Source of the DNA: Hirundichthys speculiger
Taxonomy: Eukaryota; Chordata; Actinopteri; Beloniformes; Exocoetidae
Direction of reading: 5' to 3'
NCBI GenBank assembly: GCA_018398805.1
Contig: JAGFBZ010000261.1
Location: 1,860,001-1,924,000 of the forward strand
Length of the DNA stretch: 64,000 bases
Shown: piece after piece, positions 61,381 through 64,000 of the stretch
How the letters are laid out: each line of letters starts with the position of its first letter
Position numbering within the stretch: the first letter of the stretch is position 1
Notes under the pieces: model-generated
Told to the model about the DNA's origin: nothing
What the model saw: only the letters and a program-made list of their open reading frames with translations
Databases searched by the model: none
Translations under genes and position numbers: made by a program

Positions 61381-64000
61381 GGCCCTGATTTACTCTTGTT
61401 GTTAATATAACAGTCAGAAACTAGTGCTGTTCTAGAAAGAGGGCTCTGTACTTCTGGAATGGTGGCCAAAAAAATCTTGTTTGTGACTTGGTTTAAGCCG
61501 TGTGCAAATCCCAGCAGGGCTTTATTTGGTTTACACACACTGGTGGTCCTGCTGTCTCCTTTCTCTGTCTTCATCTGCCACTGTCCTTTACAGTGGAGGA
61601 GAAGATGAACCGCTAAAGGCAGATTCCTGCTGTAAGAGCTCACATTCCTTGAGAGCGACAGGAAGCCCCGGGCCTCATGCCTCACTTCTAACATTTCAAG
61701 CCGTCTGGGAGCTGGAAACATCAGCCTCTCATTCTCTTTTCGTCTCTTTTCCTTGTTTGTCTCACTGTTGTTTCCTGTCTTGTTCTCCTCTTCTTTGCTG
61801 GTAACCTTACTGTCAACTTGTTGTGGAAAACATGGAGCCAAGAGATTGGAGGATTGCTTTGTTTCTCTCTTTATGCCCTCACGACATGCCAGCAGTGATG
61901 ATGACAATGAAATGAGGAGGAGAGTACGGTCTCGTCTTTCCAGTAAACTCATTTTCTCTGTTTGTCTAAACACGACACTCAAGCACTCCTGCTCTTGCAG
62001 AATGATTAAATATGAGCTACATTCAAAACTCTGTCCGCTGGAGTGTTTTGTGAAACATGAGAAGTAGATGGCTCTTAACTGGAGCGACTTCCTGCCAGGT
62101 GCTGTGAGGACTCAACTGTGTGATGAAGTAGTTAATCAGAAATATGAGATGTAAATGCACATCTGAAGTCAAGAAATAAGTGTCATTGATTTTTGACATT
62201 GATTTTTTTTTTTTTTTTTTGAGAACACGAACATACATAAGACATTGATTTTGTGTAATGTATAGTTAACATTTTTATTTGAATAGTTAAAACCAATTTA
62301 AATGTAAGAAAAAACAAAAAAAACTTGTTACTCATTCTTTGAGTTAAACTACCAACTTGGTCAAAACTGAAACATTACTTTTTCATATATCCTGTAAAAG
62401 ATCTCAACCATCTGCTCAGCATCTCATTATTTTCTAAAATCCAGAATTCGTCCAGCAAACCTAGATACAATGTTCACATCCTACAAGACAGGTTTGGGCT
62501 GGCTCCATCTCCAAATATCTTGATATTAAGACTAAGTAGTTTTTCAAAGGATCTATATTCCTGTTATTAAAAACATTTTTTGTGCATTTACCTAAAGCCA
62601 AGAGATAGGAACAGTGCTATTTATGTAAGATTTCATTATGTTGACATGGCCAGAAGTATGACTGTTTAATTATATCTGCTTTTTTATATTTTATCATTTA
62701 TCTTTAAAAATGTACACTCTTTATTTACAGAGATAGTCTTGTTTGCTGCAATGTTAAAATACCCTGGTAATCAAATACTCCTTCAAAAAAAAAAAAAAAC
62801 CCTGATATTTTAAGATGAAAAAAAACTTTGTATTGCTATAAGGGGATTTTTCTGTCGATGTATTTGCGCTGCAGAATGCAATCACACGACTTTCTCTTGT
62901 TTTTAAGGTGGGTTTTTTTCCTTCCTAATAGTGGCCCAGGTGTTACACTTCTGTACACTTACATATTCTAGACCACTCACTGTACCGTTGCATCACAAAT
63001 GGTTCCCTGGGAAAGCTTGAAAACTGAAGAAGGGGCTCAAAAGAAAAGAAAAAGACCCTATAAAAGCAGCTCTATTAAATCAGTTGCAGTTCCTGTTGTG
63101 CAGACACAAAATAGAAAGGGACACTTTCTCCTTTACTCAGAGGACCTAGAAGGCTCCTGCAGTCCAAAAGCTGCTTTTGTTATCGCTCCCTTTTGTCACA
63201 GCCCTGTGAATTTGAAGCCCTTTTAGACTAAAATGCTTGAGGTTTGTAGTGTTTGTTCGACAACTACAAAAACAAGTGATCTGAAGACATCAAACTTGCT
63301 GCTTTACTAGTTTGTGTCATTTCACACTCTTGTTAGTTGATAATAAAAGTAATCTGATGCTGCAACATTACAGTGGAGAAGAGGGTTCATTCTGTGTGAT
63401 GGTAAAGCCATGTATTCCTGTTTTGGTCCGGTCTTGGCTGTGGCAGTAGTTAAACTCGGTTGAGTACCTGAGCACAGCAGATAGATTAATACAAGTGTTT
63501 GCAGAGAAAAGAGGCCACCATCAACAGTTTTAGAAAGTAAATGACTTTCCAACGCTGGTGGTGTTTGCAAGAGTCCGTTTTACTTTAAAGAAGCCTGACC
63601 TAAAGAACTTTACTGAATAACTAAATAACGTGCTTTCACATCTCGTTACATGTTTACATGTATCAGCCGTTTAATGCGTGTGCCTGCACTTATTAAAGCC
63701 ATGAATCTGTGAGATGCTTCATAGTTGTGTGGGAGGTTATTTGAATTTGAGCACATATTCAGTTTACAATTTGCACTTTCTTTGTCAAGGAGAAGCTGTT
63801 GTTTTCTCATCCAAGTGCCTTTCATCACAGGAACAGACCAAAGACTTCCATCTAATATCCTCAAGATGTTTATCCTTCTATCCACCCACCAGGCCCCAGC
63901 CACCACCACTCTCCCTGGTTCCAGTAAATATTCAAGGACTGTCATGTATTATAAAGTTTGGCTTCATCCTCCATAAAATATACACATTCTGTTTCAGAAG
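61381..64000 (+). other. ext1 intron 7, to window end; no exon seen
   Basis: This is non-coding sequence with a T run at about 62203-62220 and A runs near 62786-62800. A 203-codon - strand frame at 61371-61982 has no recognisable domain and overlaps the Tc1 relic's edge. Exon 8 of ext1, which should carry the GT64 DxD motif, was not found. Confidence 0.6.

Noticed and set aside
61371..61982. 203-codon open frame on the - strand
   Set aside because: It has no recognisable domain, lies in purine-rich strand composition that favours open frames, and sits inside ext1 intron 7. Chance is more likely than a gene.
63995..64000. tttcag followed by aag at the very end of the window, as the start of ext1 exon 8
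   Set aside because: The three visible bases would give Lys, while the next exon of EXT1 is expected to start with Val (VMSS in human, from memory). Three bases cannot decide, so I do not call it.

Overview
The window looks like teleost fish genomic DNA, probably from a percomorph-type genome. Three things point that way: small GT-AG introns separating exons of a vertebrate gene, a fish-type Rex3/RTE retrotransposon, and several fish-type DNA transposons and tRNA-derived SINEs. I see no bacterial-style operons, rRNA genes, CRISPR arrays or functional tRNA genes.

The only cellular gene I can support is ext1, the heparan sulfate co-polymerase subunit exostosin-1, on the + strand. Six consecutive internal coding exons are present at 36224-36317, 42994-43101, 45022-45141, 49428-49560, 52561-52679 and 58085-58180. 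Their lengths (94, 108, 120, 133, 119 and 96 bp) and splice phases match exons 2 to 7 of human EXT1 as I remember it, and they join into one open frame with no stop. Together they encode the end of the GT47 exostosin domain, the inter-domain linker and the beginning of the GT64 domain. Exon 1 (start codon, membrane anchor, most of GT47) should lie upstream, and exons 8 to 11 (with the GT64 DxD motif) downstream.

Positions 1-36223 are therefore intron 1, more than 36 kb long and without any recognisable exon. It holds three DNA transposon copies: a 1101-bp hAT with an 8-bp duplication and a decayed BED zinc finger, a 947-bp element with matching ends, and a 1345-bp hAT with an 8-bp duplication. 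It also holds a diverged SINE, several microsatellites and a perfect 16-bp-stem palindrome 1.1 kb before exon 2.

Intron 2 contains a Rex3/RTE LINE on the - strand that is complete at both ends (10-bp target duplication) but dead. It has frameshifts, a lost catalytic aspartate and an internal deletion. Introns 3 to 7 contain a hAT-like fragment with a nested LINE tail, a 355-bp TA-flanked MITE with long inverted repeats, LINE tails, a SINE and a Tc1-like transposase relic.

No previously undescribed biological system is visible. The points most worth a second look are the uneven conservation of ext1 exon 5, the very long intron 1, the palindrome at 35075-35110, and the three elements whose target duplications can be read directly from the sequence. 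Family names for repeats rest on remembered consensus patterns and were not searched against a database.
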